This document shows, piece by piece, positions 11,919 through 21,487 of a stretch of DNA of 64,000 bases. Origin of the DNA: Oscheius onirici (lineage: Eukaryota > Nematoda > Chromadorea > Rhabditida > Rhabditidae); contig OW051471.1 of assembly GCA_932521025.1 (NCBI GenBank), positions 7,688,001 through 7,752,000 of the forward strand, given 5' to 3'. Position 1 is the stretch's first letter. Every line of letters starts with the position of its first letter. A model generated the notes under the pieces. That model was not told the origin of the DNA. It worked only from the letters and a program-made list of their open reading frames with translations, and did no database searches. A program made the position numbers and the translations under genes.

Positions 11919-12307
11919 TTAGTCTCTGCCTTGTCTAGATCCTAAAAAAATTGTTGTAAACGAAGTAATCAGAACGATCGGGGAAAAGGAAAGAAGTGTT
12001 ATGTTTACAGGAAATAACATACTAATAGCAAGCCGGAAAAAACTCAATTCAGATGTATAAGGGATATCTGTATTTCTTTGATCCAAAAATAATGGAATGA
12101 GAACAATAATATAGTAGATCAGTAGTTCGAACCAACACGAAGGGACATTTTGTTCGCATCCCAAGATTGAATTCAGGTATTCCTGAATGGTCTGAAGCTG
12201 ATAAAAACAGGGACCGAGGAGTATGAAGCGAGCCTGTGATCAACAATGAGGAGCTGGTGGTCTGATAGATCAGTTCTCTCCAGTGTTCCTGTTCTCATCA
12301 CACACAT
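11919..12307 (-). CDS. Possible small single-helix membrane protein
   Basis: Three minus-strand exons fit in phase: 12307-12245, 12197-12023, 11941-11919, giving 86 residues. The middle exon encodes one strong hydrophobic helix, LLIYYIIVLIPLF, after a Cys-containing segment (ILGCEQNVPSCW), and the last intron has a GTATGT donor and a poly-T/TTAG acceptor. It lies about 260 bases upstream of the ion-channel start on the same strand. No family is recognised. The start codon and first exon are the weakest parts. Confidence 0.35.
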
Positions 12308-12929
12308 TCATGTTGCGGTCTTATGAAGCAAGTTTTGAAATTAATGAAAAAATGGGCGTGACCTGTGTACAAAAGACAATTTTGGATTATTCCATAACGA
12401 TACTTGCTCGAACTCTGACAGATCTAGACTTCCACGAACAATGTACTTGACTTTCTCTTCTGTTCATTCACTCTTTTATCTTCACTTTGCAGCACTCTTT
12501 TAGCCGTTCTGGCTAATAAGTTCTGTTGTAGTCTCGTTCATGTCATAAACGCTGACAGTTGTGGCAGATCCACAATTGTTTGTTACATTGCCGTCTCTCC
12601 TTTCACAAAAAAATGTCTGTGGCGCTATTGTACGCTTTATCAACTGTCAGTGTGACGGACTACAACAGTACATCAGACGATCTAACGCTAGACTAGAACT
12701 CTGAAGACAACTTCGATTCGACATGTCGAGATTTCTCCAAGTCGAGAAAGCACGGGTGTTGTAAACTTGAATTTGAATGAATTTTGACCGAGCGTCATAA
12801 ATACCAGTTTGACTAAACTTGTTTACTCTATCAGACTCTCTTCTTTACAGTTTAGAGATCCCTTGCGGTTTTATGTAAACTTTTCTGAGAGAAGCTTTAT
12901 ATTGTCTCAAGCAAATTCAAATTTTTGCA
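12308..12929. other. Intergenic region
   Basis: No gene or repeat recognised between the small minus-strand gene and the next mobile element. Confidence 0.4.
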
Positions 12930-13382
12930 CTTTGAAATGGGAGAATGACTTTACCCCCGCGGACCTGGAAACGGCTGACTTTACCCCCGCGCGGGTAAAG
13001 TCACCACTAACGGGGGTAAAGTCACCGTCGCGGGGGTAAAGTCAGAGACGTAACTTTATACCTGCATTTCACATAACAAAGTTCGTTTTTTTGCAACAAA
13101 GAAGGAAAGTTACAGTACAGTCCAACTGAGGGTGCACAGCGAGAGTGATAACCCTTGTTAAATGCTTAGGCTATCACTAAAAGCAGACTGATCGTTAAAA
13201 AGTATTACATCTCCGACCCAACTAAGGATGCGCAGCGAGAGTTTTTAAGGCTTAGGCTATCACTAGAAGCATACTGATACTATTTTTTACCCTGTCTATT
13301 GTTTCCAGTGCATTTTCGCAGGAAGCGTAGTTTACCACCGTTCCAGGTCCGCGGGGGTAAAGTCAACTACCCCCTTTGAAAT
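12930..13382. mobile_element. Terminal-inverted-repeat element (MITE) with 9-base duplication
   Basis: The element spans about 12939-13373. Its termini are inverted copies, GGGAGAATGACTTTACCCCC at left against GGGGTAGTTGACTTTACCCC at right (complement), continuing through GCGGACCTGGAA. The direct repeat CTTTGAAAT flanks it at 12930-12938 and 13374-13382. Near the left end the motif GACTTTACCCCCGCG recurs in both orientations several times (12947-13043). The interior holds two diverged direct repeats (13123-13193, 13219-13278). GG termini with an 8-9 base duplication resemble Merlin or Mutator-like elements; no transposase is present. Confidence 0.75.
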
Positions 13383-13579
13383 TCCGCGGAAATTCCTGCT
13401 GCGCACCAACTCTTTCATTCTCTTCAACCTCTTCATTTTTAGGCGCGTCTTTTTTGTGTCCTTTTTTGTGTTTCTCTTTGTTTTTCTGTTAGTCTTTCCG
13501 TCATTCTTTTTACTTCTAAATTGTTTTTCTTACAGAAAGAAAAATCTTTCAGTTATAACTCAAGCGGTGCAACAGAAGC

Positions 13580-15366
13580 ATGGAAATTTCTAACTCATTG
13601 GACCAGAGCAGCAGCATCACACAAGCTACTAGGGCAGATATTTACGTCAAGCGAACTCGCATCCAGTAAGTTTTCAATGTTTTGATTTATCTATCTGTTC
13701 CAATTTTTCCGAGCGAAAATATATTGATATTTGCAGATGTGCTAGTCGCGCGAATAGCGAAGAAGGTGATGATAACGGACTCGTTGAACATCCATTGATA
13801 AAAGGTAGCCTTCTTTATTCTTTGCTTCTGAATAAAAGAAGTTTAGACGCAGAGGAAGACGAGAAATTGAGATTGCTGTCACTGAAGATCCGGCAATGCA
13901 ACAAGATCTTCGACTTTGCCAACCTCTTCAGCAATCAGAAAGGGAAACAGGTTTGTGTTTTGTCTCTAGTCTTCACATTCACTGTCTTCAGATCAAGAGT
14001 ACCGCCCTGGCCGAAATCATCGACTACATTGCAAATGGCGATGACGGACATTTCGAGGAGTTCATGTACCGGGAAATTCAAACCATGGTCTCTCGAAACA
14101 TTTTCCGCGAGTTCCATCAGGCAGAACGTCACGATTTTGAATTTGACGACGAAGAGCCGACTTTGGAAATCGCCTGGCCCCACATTCAGCTAGTCTACGA
14201 AATTCTTCTTCGCTTCCTCGATTCTCCTCGATTCAATGCCGGCACGGCCAAGAAGCACTTCGATCGCGACTTCATTGTCAATGTACGCATTTGGTCGTTA
14301 TCTCTAAATGTATTTAGCTCTTGAAAATGTTCAACTCCGAAGATCCTCGTGAACGTGACTATCTGAAGACCATACTCCATAGAATGTATGGCAAATTCCT
14401 GGTGTATCGTGCATTCATCCGAAAAGAGATCAACCACATCTTCCTGAGTTTCATATTCGAGGAAGTCAACTGCAGCGGAATCGGCGAGCTGCTGGAGATA
14501 CTAGGAAGCATCATTAACGGTTTCACCGTTCCTTTGAAGGCCGAGCACAAACGATTCCTCGAGAAGGTTCTACTGCCTCTGTACTCCTCCAAACATCTTC
14601 AACAGTACCACTCCCAGGTGAGCCGTCTGTTGCTTCTTGTAATTATAAGGGAATTTAGCTCTGCTATTGCATCTGCCAGTTCCTCAGCAAAGAACCAAAC
14701 TTGGGAACAACGGTGATCAATCGAATGCTAAAGTATTGGCCGAAGACTAGCAGTATGAAGGTGATCCCTTGATCTTTGTCTTCATTCAACACTCAGTTCA
14801 GGAGATCGTATTCATCAACGAACTGTACGAAGTACTCCCGAATATCCCATTCGATGATCTCAAAGATGTCGTCGTGTCCTTATTCCGCAGGATATGCATT
14901 TCGGCCTGTAGTTCACATTTCCAAGTCGCTGAGGCTGCCATCAAATTTCTCCGCGAGGAGCAGAACATGATGCTGGTTGCACACTACCCCGATGAGGTAC
15001 GTTTTCTATATTCGACGAGCTCATGGAAAAATTTCAGCTTCATCCTGTGATGCTGCCCATCCTCCACAAGATAGCCCATGAGCACTGGCATACGTCGATC
15101 CAGACCCTGTCTAAAATAGTTGCTCGTCAAATTGCCAGCGAGACCGGCTCTATAGATGGTACTCAGGCAACAGTTGACGAGTCCGAAAAAATGTAGGTCA
15201 GCTCTTGTTTTTCAGCTCAAAGTATTTCAGGGCACGCGATCGAGAAGAACGTCACGAGGAGCTTTTTCAACGTTTGGAGCAGATCACAGTCGCCGACGAC
15301 TGTCCTCCTACCTGTCCAACAGCTGCTGATGCTCCATCTGATGAATCTTGTGAGCCCCCTATTTAA
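13580..15366 (+). CDS. PP2A regulatory subunit B56 (B')
   Basis: Nine exons: 13580-13665, 13737-13804, 13847-13950, 13992-14282, 14318-14617, 14659-14760, 14802-14996, 15038-15192, 15231-15366; 478 residues. The core is the HEAT-like B56 fold: [67 protein letters not shown] and FINELYEVL are all family signatures in the right order. B56 targets the PP2A catalytic/scaffold dimer to substrates with LxxIxE motifs, acting in cell division and growth signalling. The N-terminus (~60 residues) and C-terminal tail are short and variable, as usual. The sequence is more diverged from typical B56 than expected for a housekeeping gene. AATAAA at 15473-15478 ends the transcript about 95 bases before the next ATG. 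Confidence 0.93.
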
Positions 15367-15572
15367 CTCCAACTCGAGCGCTGTACAAATTACTAGGTTC
15401 ACAGCGACTATTTATATCTCAAGCCACATAATTAATTTTGACCCTTTAACATGCTTGTGACTTTTTATTGGAAATAAACCTTTCCCGTTCGTCTTGTCGC
15501 TGATATCCCCTCGCGTTTGACACTTCAATTTTTGAGCTTCCATTTGGCTCGTTCAAACGTTTTATATTTTAG

Positions 15573-16233
15573 ATGAGCGTTGTAGCTTCACAAGTTACCA
15601 TCAGCTGTGAGAAGCCAGTCGACCGTGAAAAAGTAATAAAATGAGATAGTTCTCACAAGAAATCTTTTTAGGTATGTCCCTTTCTGTTACGAGTTTTCTG
15701 CTCAAATGATCGCCACAATCGTGTTCAAGAATACACGAGAGGAATTACTCCTTTCAATGAGCTTCAAATGTACACTTGGTTCGCGCTTATCGGTTCATTG
15801 TTGTAAGAAACAAGTTTTTAGGATGGATTGCAGCTTGAAAGAGCTCACCTTGCTCATAAAAGAAGTCAATCCCGATTCCAGAAAACGTGATACAACTTTC
15901 GAATTCTCTATCAGTATTCACTTTTACATTGTTCAGCTAAAATATTTCAGTCTCCCCCGAAAAATATTATCCTCGTTACATTTCTCGCGACATCGGAACT
16001 ACGAAAAACGGATCGCGGGGAAACGACGACAACAAAACGGTCAGTTTTGGAATTTTTTTTTGACAAGAGGACCTTCTTAGCTTCAAATGTGCAAATTCGA
16101 GATCGGAGACTACATCGATGTGGCCATTATCGGGCCCTACCAAGGAAATTCTGGAGCTCATCGTTTCACCAACGAGCTGGGAGATGATTATCGTCGTCCT
16201 TATCGCCCTTTTGGCTATCGTGACCGTTACTAA
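15573..16233 (+). CDS. SAP18: SAP18, Sin3-associated polypeptide / ASAP complex subunit
   Basis: Five exons: 15573-15632, 15672-15778, 15822-15913, 15951-16039, 16081-16233; 166 residues, near the usual SAP18 length. Landmarks in order: EKPVDREKVCPFLLRVFCSN, then ELQMYTWMDCSLKELTLLIK with EVNPDSRKR, then KFEIGDYIDVAIIGP and an Arg/Tyr-rich tail ending GYRDRY. SAP18 has a ubiquitin-like fold, works in the exon-junction-linked ASAP/PSAP complexes and was first found with the Sin3 histone deacetylase complex; it is nuclear. The start lies only about 200 bases after the B56 stop codon and directly behind ATATTTTAG, so it looks like the downstream gene of a two-gene operon that is trans-spliced. 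Confidence 0.95.
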
Positions 16234-16304
16234 TTTATTTTTGATCAAAAGTTATTGTCTATCTGTTATTTTTTCTGTTTCGTAATTAACCAGTAAATCT
16301 TTAC

Positions 16305-16544
16305 CTATACGAGTTTTCTTTCCGGTAATAGCATTTGCATGCACACATTTTCCATTTCCGTCAGTTCCTTGGACTGTTTCAGTAGTAATCTGGGTTTGCT
16401 TTCTCTTCCATTCTCGGATAAACCGTTGTTTATCATCTGATATACCGAGTCGAACTCCGCATTAACCAAATCTTCGATCAAATCGTTCTTTTGCTCTTCT
16501 CGTACCCATCTCATACTTTGCCCTCCCGCTCGTAAAATTTGCAC
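16305..16544 (-). CDS. Hypothetical short protein opposite the SAP18 3' flank
   Basis: A minus-strand open frame of 79 codons (start probably the internal Met at MRWVREEQKN). It is hydrophilic and helix-forming (LIEDLVNAEFDSVYQMINNG) with no motif I know. A second minus-strand frame through the same DNA is also open to a stop near 16260, so the correct frame is unclear. Located between two plus-strand genes. Confidence 0.25.
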   Translation of the reverse strand: MQILRAGGQSMRWVREEQKNDLIEDLVNAEFDSVYQMINNGLSENGRESKPRLLLKQSKELTEMENVCMQMLLPERKLV

Positions 16545-16608
16545 GTCCGCAAGGTCAAAATCTGACTCACGTCTTCATTTACCCGGCCAGTGTTTGTCGA
16601 GAGCTCTA

Positions 16609-18176
16609 ATGAGCAGCCGGTGCGATTTGGGCAGACTCCACATGTTCGAGTTCCATATCAAGTAAGATTTCACTCCAATTGAATTTTATCGACTGATTCA
16701 GACGCCCTCTCGGTTACAAACTGAACTCGTCCGAACTCTACTTGCCTATTTATATTGACTGGTATATCTCTGTTTTCTTCTGTCAGTTATTCGTTCAGGA
16801 GAAATCTAGAAGAAATTCCTCTTCTTCCACTTTTCACCATTCTTCTCGAACTCGAAGTTGTTCTGCTCATTCTCAGTGCTTCGGTCAACACTCTTTTGGC
16901 TGTAAAAATGTGGAGAACGAGTCTGGTTCATGCCAACTTGAAAGTGGTCTATTTTACCCATCTCATGGAGTACTATATCTTCTTCTGTGCTCAACTCATC
17001 CTCATGTGCTACCAAGTTGGATGGATCTGGATCGGATGTAAGTGGATTTTCGTAGGATCCCTTTTCGCTCATTTTGCCCACTGTGTTGGTCAGAGTGTTT
17101 CTATTTCCAAAAGAAGTTGAGAAACAAAGGAATAAGGAAAGTTTATAGTTAGCAGTAGTACCCATTCAGAGTTGAGACAGTTCGTTGAGAAAGGTTGTGA
17201 AATCTTCTTCAGAACGGACTCGACGGGTATCTTACTGTCCGTTTTTGGGTGTAATTCCAACCTCTTCTACGCTTTTCAGATGACACAAGAGACGATCTTC
17301 TGCTGATCATCTGCAGTCTAGCAAAGATGCAACGTATGTGGTCGGCCTGTCTAATTGTCGTTGCTTCCGTCGTTGAAAGAACAATTGCCACGCTAAGAGT
17401 CGAGCGATATGAGCAGTCGAAACCGAAGGGTTCTCTTACCCAAAATAGTTAATGAGAACATCTTTTCAGGAATAGGATTCGTTGTATCTGCTGGAAAGTG
17501 TGTCCTGTCTGTGTATCTCGCCTACCTCATCCTCTTCACCAAACTCACTTACTGGACGGCTACTTTCATGGTCATCATCATCTTAGGAGTCTCTCTCACT
17601 GTATAAAGTTATTTTTTTTTACAGAAAAAACATGATTTCAGTGGCTGACATTTTTGGAGCGCAAAAACAAGAAAAGACTGGTCGCTGTGGAAGTTCTTCA
17701 AAGAACTAGAGCCTACTCTTTGAGCAAACGCTATCAGCTACAGGAAAATGAGCGAGTGTTCAAGGTCGTTTCAATAGGACACGTACTGAACAAAGATTTG
17801 AGGTTATCCGCAGTTTTGTCTACATCATCGTCACAAACATCTCCATCTCCCTACTTTTCCTCAACATTGCCACTAAGTTGATCCCTCATTGGTCAATCCA
17901 ACCCTACGTCGTTCTCTTCATGGAGTATCTTCTTGTGGGGTGGGTTTTTAGAAAAAAACCCCGAAATTGTCTTTTAGGACGCCATGTCTCGTGGTCATTG
18001 CCATGAAACAACGTCTGAGAGAGCCCATCGACGCGAGAACAACCAGATCTCCGAGCAGGTAGAACTGTATTTAGGTTGTTGACAATTCCTATTTCAGATT
18101 CGCACTTCCCATCTCTGAAGACAATCTGGACGAAACACAGCTCCATTTCACCAGTTTGAATGAAATGTGGGCATAA
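16609..18176 (+). CDS. Serpentine chemoreceptor, Sre family
   Basis: Nine exons: 16609-16661, 16702-16761, 16799-17037, 17280-17429, 17470-17600, 17642-17764, 17803-17939, 17978-18058, 18098-18176; 350 residues, typical for the family. Seven hydrophobic helices can be drawn. The Sre hallmarks are present: LLELEVVLLILSASVN in helix 1, HANLKVVYF, VVERTIATLRVERYE after helix 3, and the cytoplasmic motif YSLSKRYQLQEN before helix 6. Sre proteins are nematode G-protein-coupled receptors, generally expressed in chemosensory neurons. Ligand unknown. The seventh intron starts in a GGGGTGGG context (donor at 17940). Family assignment is strong from the RYQxxEN motif. Confidence 0.92.
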
Positions 18177-18581
18177 ATGTTACTCATATTGTTAGGAGGA
18201 GCAACACATCTAGAACACAAACTTGGCTGACAGGACTAGAGAGATAGTAGGAGAACGTCGTTTTGAAATACTTTAAAGGTATACTGTATGGCAGTATCAG
18301 CTGAACAGGCTATGCTTATCTCTGAAACTCTGAATTGGTTGTCATCACGAAAAATGGCCCCAAAGTTAAAAATCTTTGATCGGACACTACAAAAACAACG
18401 AACAATTGGCCCTTTATCGTTCTCTTCCCGATGGAAGTCGTTCTCAGACCAAATAGCCCGAGGATTGAGTCCAGTTCGGCCATTCGCATCACCCCAAATG
18501 GCATTTGATTAGCCATCGCGCTACTTTTTGTGCCGAGAGCGACAAATGTTTTCAACTGGGCCGATAATAATCGTCGGCCTT
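18177..18581. other. Intergenic region upstream of the collagen
   Basis: About 400 bases with no gene recognised; presumably 3' flank of the receptor and promoter of the collagen. Confidence 0.4.
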
Positions 18582-18589
18582 TATAAATA
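18582..18589 (+). promoter_or_regulatory. TATA box of the cuticle collagen
   Basis: TATAAATA lies 28-35 bases before the collagen ATG at 18617. A short leader and TATA box fit strongly pulsed cuticle-collagen expression. Confidence 0.5.
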
Positions 18590-18616
18590 GCCGTCTTGAG
18601 TGACAGCAGCATCGAC

Positions 18617-19836
18617 ATGACTCGTCTCATCTCAACAGCCACAGTTTTGTGTGCAGTTTCTACTCTGACGGCTATTGTTCTCGCTCTGTACATAGTCAAA
18701 GACATCAACTCTTTTTACGAAGATTCGTCCAATTCTTTGAAAGAATTTGAGGTATTTGAGAACAAACGTAGAAACAAGTTTTTCACAGGAATATGCTCAA
18801 ACAGCCTGGGCAGAAATGATTCTTGACAGCTCTTTGGTCAGTGCAGTCTCTTTAAGAGGAAAACGTCAAACGGACAACGCGGAATGCAACTGTGGTCCAA
18901 TGCCGAATAGTTGCCCTCCGGGACCACAAGGTCTGTTTTAAGATATGTCTATCCTGGTGTGCCTTTTTATATTATCAGTGCTCTTTTGTGTCTCTCTCTC
19001 TCTCTCGGCTTAGGGCGATAAGAGATCTTTTCTCAAAAACTGAAAGTCCACCTTGGGAGAAACCGGCAATTGACTTGGGCGAAGATAAACAAATCTTTTT
19101 GAAATGTAAACGCAACAAGGGCATGAACTCTATACTTTATTCATCTTTAGGTCCACCTGGAGCTCCAGGTGATATAGGACACGATGGTCCGAATGGCCAG
19201 CCTGGACAAAAGGGAATTCCTGGCGAAGTTATACTCAAAACTCTCGAAGACGGAAAATGCATCAAGGTTGAGTTTGTAATCATGAGATGACTCATCGTTG
19301 TTCAGTGTCCAGCTGGCCCTCCTGGACCAATGGGTGAAAATGGACCTGAAGGTCTTCCTGGAGGTGACGGAAATCCAGGCAAAGTGGGAATTTCTGGCAA
19401 AGATGGCCTGATTGGAAAAGCTGGAGAACTCGGAGAAAAGGGAGAACACGGACCTCCTGGCGAACAAGGACCTAGAGGATCGAATGGGAAGCAGGGAAAG
19501 AAGGAAGTTGGCCTTAGGTACGTTAGAACGTCCATGGTTCAGTTAGAGGGTATTAGAGGTCCTCCTGGTCCTCCCGGCTCCGAAGGAGAAGCCGGTCGTC
19601 CTGGAGCAGACGGCATTAATGGTGTTAATGGTCAACCGGGTCAATTGGGAGACCCTGGTAGTCAAGGAGAAGAAGGAATTCCCGTAAGTAAGAAGCAGAT
19701 ATTTAAAAAGATACTCTAGGGTGTGCCCGGAATTCCTGGCTTTCCTGGTCTTAACGGAGAGCCTGGCCGCGACGCTGCCTACTGCCCTTGTCCTCCCCGA
19801 ACTCTTAATATGGAAGGATCCGGCATGTTCCTTTAA
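18617..19836 (+). CDS. Cuticle collagen
   Basis: Six exons: 18617-18751, 18789-18930, 19151-19266, 19306-19517, 19557-19683, 19720-19836; 282 residues, the normal size. An N-terminal signal-anchor helix (VLCAVSTLTAIVLALYIV) is followed by the furin/BLI-4-type cleavage site RGKRQ (~68-72), a Cys pair CNCGPMPNSC, then Gly-X-Y repeats broken by a second Cys cluster (CIKCPAG) and a short imperfection at GKKEVGLR, ending with the C-terminal Cys motif YCPCPPR. Such collagens are secreted by the hypodermis, trimerise, and are cross-linked into the cuticle. Joining 19517 to 19557 uses a 39-base GTACGT intron; reading through is also open but would insert non-collagen residues. AATAAA at 19868-19873. 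Confidence 0.95.
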
Positions 19837-20025
19837 TCATCTTGTTAATCTTCTGCAATACCTCTGCAATAAATCTTTGTTCCGATAAAGTAGTCGCTTC
19901 CGGTCGAGAGAGGATGATTTTCGAGACAGTTTGGGAGTTAACACGTCACGAGATAAGGAAAGGGGTACATAAGCCCCAAAAGACTATCAGAAACCGACCC
20001 CGTTTTCTTCGCAAGAGCTCAGAGA

Positions 20026-21306
20026 ATGGTTCTAGCAAAGTTTGTAGTTCTTCTAGCTGCAACAGCCTCGGCTCTAGCCGGTGGTCCGTGTCCTTCAGGA
20101 ACCTACTATTCTGCTGCTGACGGAATGTGAGTTCAGATCATCGAAACTCTATGTAAATGGTCCATTTAAGGTGCTACTACAGCTACAACGGTACCATCGC
20201 CTGGGCAGCTGCACTGAACTTCTGCAACGGAGTCAATGGACAACTCTCGATTCCCAAAAACGCCTTCGAAAACTCGATGCTTTCTGCCGTTCTGCAAGAT
20301 CTCGGAAAATTAGAGAGTTGGCTAGGTGCTTACAGTAACTCCCAAGGAAAGTGGTACGATATGAATGGAAACCAGATCAGTTACTTCCGATGGGCCCCAG
20401 GACAGCCGTACTACTTCAGTTCTTGTGCCTCGATTGGAGCCGATGGACTCTGGTACTCGGATAGCTGCGACGATAAGGAAGAGTTTCTGTGTAAAATTAC
20501 CCCAAATGCCACTGCAACCTCTACCACCACAAACAAGCCTACTACGACCACAAAAACACCGGCTCCATCCACTTCAACGACCAGAAAAGTTGTGACAACT
20601 GCCACTCCACCTACTACCACCACAACAAAGTCTGCATACAATCCGGATCCTACTCACTGCCCTGGATATTATTGTAAGTTCTGTTTCGAATCACTCTCAT
20701 TCAAGTTTAGCCATGAACTCGACTACTCCTTGCGATTATGGCTGGAGATTCTTCCTTCCCACCTGCTCCTGTTACCTGATGTCTACCCAAACACTCTCGT
20801 GGTTCGAGGCTGAGCAGCACTGTGTCTCCACCTACAAATCTCATTTGACGTCGGTTCACAGCCAAGAGGAAGCCGTCTTCGTCAAGAGTGAGTCACTTTT
20901 ACAAAACGCTGACATGAGTTCTGGCTTTCCCACATAAGGAATTGATGTTTTGTCTATAGATCGTTTCTGATAAGCGTAGTTATGAGTCATACTACTTCTG
21001 ATGACTAAGTGTTTCAGGTCTGACTACAGACACCTCTAAGATGATCCAAATTGGCCTCCAGTACAACCAGGGATGGCAGTGGAGTGACGGAACTGCCGTG
21101 TCCTACCTCAGTCTTCCTTCGAGAGTCTATCGCACTGATACCACCAAGAATCCTTGTGGATTTGTGAGTTTTATAGCTTTCAAAGCGACAAACAAAGTTT
21201 CTAGATCTTCTCGGACGGCTTCTACTTTTCCACCTACATGGGTAACGGACCTTGTACCCTAAGGTACAGCCATTCTGTATGCAAGAAACCACTTCAGCTG
21301 GTTTAA
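20026..21306 (+). CDS. Secreted C-type lectin with two CTLDs
   Basis: Five exons: 20026-20126, 20171-20673, 20711-20887, 21018-21163, 21205-21306; 342 residues. Signal peptide MVLAKFVVLLAATASALA, then CTLD 1 (~22-145: CYYSYNGTIAWAAALNFC, SWLGAYSN, WYSDSCDDKEEFLC), a Thr/Ser/Pro linker (~146-190) rich in TTT runs that is likely O-glycosylated, and CTLD 2 (~196-342: CSCYLMSTQTLSWFEAEQHC, LTSVHSQEE, IQIGLQYN, CGF, VCKK). Both domains keep the outer cysteines; the calcium/sugar EPN or QPD motif is not seen, so carbohydrate binding is doubtful. Nematode proteins of this type are secreted, often by intestine, in immunity or barrier roles. Confidence 0.93.
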
Positions 21307-21487
21307 ACGAACCGGTTTCATTGTGATATCAATAATATGTACAGTTGATAGTGTGGATGGTTTGATATACTGACGGACGGTTATAAAATAGAACAAAGTC
21401 CAGATTTTTGTGGAGGTGGGGCTGTACTGTTAGTCAGAGTCGTTGTTCTATCCTGGAAGAGTTTTCGAGTGAGAGAGGATCGGGTGC

